NCBI GenBank assembly: GCA_013180625.2 | Contig: SNVD02011208.1 | Coordinates: forward strand, 43,501 to 107,500 | Reading direction: 5' to 3' | Source: Boswellia sacra | Taxonomy: Eukaryota; Streptophyta; Magnoliopsida; Sapindales; Burseraceae | DNA length: 64,000 bases | In this document: positions 59,546 to 64,000 of the stretch, one piece after another | Layout of the letters: each line of letters begins with the position of its first letter | Numbering within the stretch: the first letter of the stretch is position 1 | Translations under genes and position numbers: made by a program | Notes under the pieces: generated by a model | Seen by the model: the letters and a program-made list of their open reading frames with translations, nothing else | Database searches by the model: none | What the model was told of the DNA's origin: nothing

Positions 59546-59799
59546 TGTTCCAGAGCAATTTATGTGGACAAACAGAGAAGATTATGCAGACAGACATAGT
59601 ACATTATGCACACAAAACAGAGCGATTTTTGCTTCTTTAGATTAGTTTTTTTTCCTTGATATATGGCCTTTATTTGGTAGCAGATTTGTATTTATTTCCT
59701 TTTTCGTTTTGTAACTCTTGTATATATTTGTAACCTTGTACCAAGAGTAAATCAATGAGAAAAGATACAATTCTATCTTATTCTTTTTTTTTTTTATCA
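59546..59799 (+). repeat. 3' LTR of copia element 3
   Basis: TGTTCCAGAGC to TTTATCA, followed by CTCAC. Longer poly-T near its end than the 5' LTR. Confidence 0.92.
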
Positions 59800-59804
59800 C
59801 TCAC

Positions 59805-61476
59805 CATGGTCAATGAGATGTAGTATATAATAAGAACAGTATTGTTGTTGCAAAAATAATTAAAAATTGCCTTTGGTTTAATTAAAAAATATATTTATGG
59901 GATGGATCCAATGTAAAACATGATGTATATATCTTTGACAAATTATCATTGCCAATATAGAAATGTACAAAAGCAATGGATAACTTTTTTTTTTTAATGA
60001 AATTATGGTTTATACTTCTAACCAAGGATTTATATTATTTAATTTTTGTTTGTTATATTTGGAAGGTCAAATTTTGGGATAAGCCTTATTATTTACTATC
60101 TTTACATAAAATAAATCTACTTTACGTTACATAATCATATGAATTAGTTATATATATAATATTAAGAGGAGATTTTTAACATATATTTTTAACAATTAAT
60201 TACACAAAATTCAATAGTTAAAATTAAAAATTAAAAAACTAAATTTAATGATATCAATTCATCAATTGTTTCAATTAATAAATTATGTTGATCAATAATA
60301 AGAAATTTATATATAATTTTTATAAAAAAATTTATCTAATTTTACATAAAAAATTATTATATCATGAGGTTTAAAATGTTTGTCATCTCATGTCATCTTA
60401 TACATACTAATTAAATCTATATAATATTTAAGTTATCAAATGGTATAGATGTGATGTAATATATCAATATCATAATATAACACGTATATCTTAAGCTTTT
60501 ACTAATTATAAATGTAGAATTATTGAATTTTAGAATTATTAAAGTTTCGTACTTGGGCCACTTGTTTCAACTTGCGCTGCGCCTGGGACCCAGACTTTCA
60601 TAGTCATCTTCATTCCCCATTCCACTTCCACCCAAGTCGCTCTTAATTGATCCCTAAAAATTCGCTAAACATTCGTGAGTCAAGTGACCTTGATGCCTAA
60701 AGCCAAACTTTATCTTTATTCAAGTAATTTAAAATTATTTTTTTTTATAATACAATGAGTTGAGATCTAATTATTTTTAATTTAAAAAAGAAATATTTCC
60801 TTGATTATAATAATAATAATAATAATTATTATTTTTAGAAATACTAACGAAAAAGTGAAAGAGGCGATAATTTTATTATCTTGGTAGCATTTCACTCTTG
60901 AGGTGCATGCAACTAGGACAGCGCCAAAGCCAAAAGAAGAAAGAGACATGCCGGGCAGGCTCCAACGGTTACAAAGGAAAGGAGCGGCTTGTTTCTTTAT
61001 CTAAAAACACAACTTTCCTTGGTTTGCAGTTGTACCTAATCTCTTTCTTATGAAATGATTGATTAATTGAATCTAAAAACTTGGAAAAACAAGTAGTGTT
61101 TGTTTGGTCCTATAAGCAACCGCTTTAAGAGTAATTAATGTAGGAGAAAATCTCAGTAACAGTGGCCTCTGTGGGCCTTCTTTATGGCTATGCGAGAGAG
61201 AGGCATCTTTGTCAACTAAGCATTGCAAAGACCCTTCTCACTTTACCATCTTTTCGTCTCTGATATCATGTAAACGTTGTCCCTTCATTCTCAAACAACT
61301 CAAGCATTTATCTCAAAAAGATGGGCCTCCTCTATCAGAGCTTCAGCTTCATCTAGCTGTTCTTGGATCCTCTTTCTCTGTCAGTCACTTCACTCTCCTG
61401 CAAGATGAGATCGAAATTTTTACCTTATAATTAATTAGCTAGTGGTGGGTGTTTCGATAATCACGTAACAACTCAA
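59805..61476. other. AT-rich spacer, then promoter and leader of HMA-1
   Basis: 59805-60540 is AT-rich with no gene. From about 60540 the GC content rises. A (TAA)n run is at about 60814-60831. The stretch 61200-61476 is probably 5' untranslated sequence of the HMA gene and contains a short upstream ORF (61209-61430). No clear TATA box. Confidence 0.5.
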
Positions 61477-62370
61477 ATGGCTCTCGCTTCTGCTGGAGCA
61501 GTTAAGAAGAAGGTGCTGCCCAGAATTGGACTCATCAAGAAGCCTAGGACCAACACTCTTGCTTCTTTGGAGTCCTTATCCATGCCTCTTGTCTGTATTA
61601 TTCTCTCCCTGGACCCTGTTGTTCTGCTAAAGTTTGTGCGAGTGTTACTTTTAATGTTTTGTTTTGCAGGTACAGGAAGTTGTTCTCTCTGCAGATATTA
61701 GTTGTGCTCAGTGTCAGAACCGAATAGCTGATATAATGTCAAGACTGAATGGTAAGATTCTACATATTTTCTACTTTGTGCTCATTTTTTTCCTTGCTTT
61801 TTAATTTTTTACAGACATCATCTCAACTGTACTTTAACTGCTATCAAGTTTAGAATCTTTTTTAACAATTAAGAAATTCAATGAAATAAGCCCAATAAAG
61901 TCGGAGGAAAACTTAACTGTGACCTTAAAGTAAATTTCTATAATATGCAACCTGTTTAGTTGATTGCATACGTAGATGGTTATGAATCTTTAGCATTGGT
62001 TAAGATTATTATCCAAAATTGTTGTAATTTTGTCTAGGTGTTCATCTTTTCAGAAGCACAGATGGGACCCAATTTATAGCTACTTTTACTTCCCCCTTTA
62101 TAATTATCTGCACCAGATTTAAAGATCACCTGGGTTTGAATTGAAACCCTTGTTCTGAAATTAAAATTCTGTCTCTAAACGTTTTAATTGGTTCCGTTTT
62201 GGGCAGACACAGAGTCTGTGTTGGTTAATGTGTTGGAGAAGAAGGTTACACTTACGTGTAGATATCCTGCTGTTGTTAGAGTATCTGGAAAGCAGGTTGC
62301 TGCTCTATACAGGAATCCTCTAAGCAAAATTGCCACGATCAAACGCATATTTCGCTCATCCTGCAGTTAA
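61477..62370 (+). CDS. Heavy-metal-associated (HMA) domain protein 1
   Basis: Three exons: 61477-61590, 61670-61751, 62207-62370, with GT-AG borders and consistent phases (0 then 1), giving 119 residues. Residues 1-37 are basic (KKKVLPRIGLIKKPR). The HMA fold follows from about residue 39: VVLSADISCAQCQNRIADIM with metal-binding CAQC, then SVLVNVLEKKVTLTC and a second beta-alpha part (VVRVSGKQVAALYRNPLSK). The protein ends RSSCS, which is not a CaaX box, so it is not of the isoprenylated class. HMA domains carry Cu or Zn ions or act as protein-binding modules; substrate unknown. The next gene has an exon of the same length and phase. Confidence 0.85.
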
Positions 62371-63198
62371 TACAAGTCAAAAGATCCAGCATGCCAGAGT
62401 GTGTTCTTAAATAAGAATCTAGTAGGCTGATTGACGATGTACATAGACACTGAATGATATATCAAATATGTAGCTTGTACTCCGGTTTAATTACATTTCA
62501 ATGAAATAAGGTTTTGCAGAAATACAGTCTAAACAGTTGGATTTGGATGTGGTCGCTCCCCATTGTTGCAAAATGCGCAGAAAATGAAATCAAATTTTGA
62601 TCTTTGTGGCTGTCACTTATTTTTTTGTCATATTGCTTCAGTTTTTGTTTTATACATTGCTAATTATAATATACCTCAAGGCATTCAGACCAGTGTAAAC
62701 TTATGCTTAAGTTTTGTGCAATATTAAACTTCGGAAACAAGAAAGGGTTGCTTGAGTTGAGGTAATACAAAGCATTTACCTCAAGTGATGCATGCCTTCT
62801 AGTTTTTTGGGTTATGAGATAAACAAACCTTACATATGAAGTTAAGAATAATAAACCAAACATGAAAACCAAACCTTTTTTCTTGGACCGTGGAGAATCA
62901 GATTCCAATTTTCAAGTACTAGATTGTCCAACAAACAACCCAGAAGTAGAAATATTAGTTGGTCTGTCCTGCAACCATTCTCATTCTCCAATAGCATTTT
63001 GTTTCTGTGCACTTTTGAAACCATCACATCACATAATCATTGATATAGATTCTTTCGGTTTCCCAAGCTCATGCAGGAAAGACAAGTTCCAATTAGCATC
63101 TTATATGCATGCCTTTGTTTGTTCTCTTTGTTAAAATTGTTATGAGATAGCAAACAGAATCCCTTTCTTTTCTAATCATTATCCCTGAATAATTGCAG

Positions 63199-63548
63199 AT
63201 TACTTGCATGGTAATGAAAATTAACCTAGACTGCAATGGTTGCTGCAGGAAAATGAGGAGAATTCTTCTCAACATGAAAGGTGAGAATCATTTTTATTCT
63301 TTAAGAGTCTGAAGTTTCAGCTAGCTTATCATTAATTAAATCCAGAAGTTTCGGTAACTCTTAATTCATATATTGAAGAGATAGAGACACATATGATTGA
63401 GAAGCAGCACTGCAAGATAACGGTTTGTGGGAGGTTCAGGCCATCAGATATCGCCATTAAAATAAGAAAGAAGATGAACCGTAGAGTTGAAATACTGGAA
63501 ATCCAAGAATTTAGTGAAAGCAATGAACAAGTTGATCAGAAAGCCTGA
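63199..63548 (+). CDS. Heavy-metal-associated (HMA) domain protein 2, first exon uncertain
   Basis: Two exons are clear: 63199-63280 and 63379-63548, with GT-AG borders, joined in phase 1. They encode ITCMVMKINLDCNGCCRKM with metal-binding CNGC, RRILLNMKEIETHMIEKQH, CKITVCGRFRPSDIAIKI and a C-terminal VEILEIQEFSESNEQ. This is a complete HMA fold of the plant copper-chaperone-like class. The 82-nt exon has the same length and phase as exon 2 of HMA-1. The start is open: the ATG at 63208 inside the exon would suffice. A short upstream exon is possible, for example 63071-63085 (MQERQ), but its donor (GTTCCA) is weak. No CaaX at the end. Confidence 0.75.
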
Positions 63549-64000
63549 GCCATGATCACTGGCTAATGATGTTCATGTTTGTGCCATCTTGCCCAAACTG
63601 TCCACAGCGTTCCTTTGTACCCTTGGCAACAAGCCCTTGGATTTGCAAGGTTGGAGACAACATCATTTTCTTTACTGCAGTTAGAGATAAAGAAGCTAGT
63701 TAGACATGTAATATTTTTTTTAGAAGAAATTTGTTAGGAAACTGATTGATTTACAGGGTTATGATCAATGTACTTCAGAAGACTAGTACTGTTGTAATAT
63801 GCATAACTGACATTAAAAACTTCTCTGATTTTTAATTCTTGAACTTTGAAAACAAGAAATACTTTTGCTTTCTAGCATCAGAAAGGTTTTTAAGAACTTA
63901 AAAACACATCTATTGATCTAAAGACGCTTCTAAGCAGAGACTGTAGGAGTAAATATTTTATTTTTCATTTCAACGATAGCTGCATATTTTCAGCCTAAAG
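63549..64000. other. 3' region of HMA-2, no further gene seen
   Basis: Probably 3' untranslated sequence to roughly 63750, then AT-rich DNA to the window edge. Confidence 0.5.

Larger units (their letters stand above)
54990..59799 (+). mobile_element. Ty1/copia element 3, complete but decayed
   Basis: LTRs of about 250 bp at 54990-55237 and 59546-59799, primer-binding site, gag, pol in copia order and polypurine tract. The 5-bp duplication CTCAC is perfect (54985-54989 and 59800-59804). About 20 LTR differences by hand count. The coding region has fewer breaks than in element 1. Confidence 0.94.

Noticed and set aside
62862..63134. 90-codon plus-strand ORF upstream of HMA-2
   Set aside because: No similarity to HMA leaders, and it ends without a suitable donor in frame; probably intergenic or intron.

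Overview
This is eukaryotic nuclear DNA from a flowering plant, most likely a eudicot. The evidence is spliced genes with GT-AG introns, AT-rich intergenic DNA, a chloroplast-targeted pyruvate dehydrogenase E2 gene, a plant-type BAH/Agenet gene, and dense plant transposons (Ty1/copia, Ty3 chromovirus, Mutator-like, hAT, LINE, MITEs). I cannot name the species.

Layout. 1-2.7 kb: 3' half of a decayed Ty3 chromovirus, its LTR, and a primer-binding site on the far side of that LTR. 3.4-5.1 kb (minus): plastid E2 gene with five exons present; its last catalytic exon is not in the window. 7.8-13.7 kb: exon remnants of an unidentified gene whose terminal exon was tandemly duplicated before copia element 1 landed in the second copy (target duplication GCACA). 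15.2-16.1 kb: palindromic hAT-like MITE. 20.8-31.1 kb: a Mutator-like element (MULE) with long terminal inverted repeats, a broken MuDR-type transposase and a convergent GRF-zinc-finger/membrane ORF. A complete 4.27 kb hAT element (8-bp duplication GGTGGGGC) is nested inside it. 34.9-39.0 kb: BAH plus Agenet chromatin-reader gene. 40.6-46.4 kb: what looks like one long LTR of a giant Ty3 element, split by a hAT-like element that carries a LINE copy with ORF1 only, and by a second small hAT-like element. 46.5-47.4 kb: three related palindromic MITEs in a row. 47.5-52.6 kb: copia element 2 (minus, duplication GACAA). 55.0-59.8 kb: copia element 3 (plus, duplication CTCAC). 61.5-63.5 kb: two adjacent heavy-metal-associated (HMA) domain genes with the same intron phases.

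Cellular genes total four (E2, BAH/Agenet, HMA-1, HMA-2) plus one exon relic; they do not form a pathway. Most of the window is a layered transposon record, and target-site duplications let several insertions be ordered. All transposon proteins seen are interrupted. LTR pairs of the three copia elements differ at roughly 17-20 positions per 190-250 bp by hand count, so all three are old. The least ordinary items are the MULE with its accessory GRF/TM ORF, the ORF1-only LINE with tandem 5' monomers, the palindrome-rich hAT ends, and the E2 gene separated from its catalytic exon.
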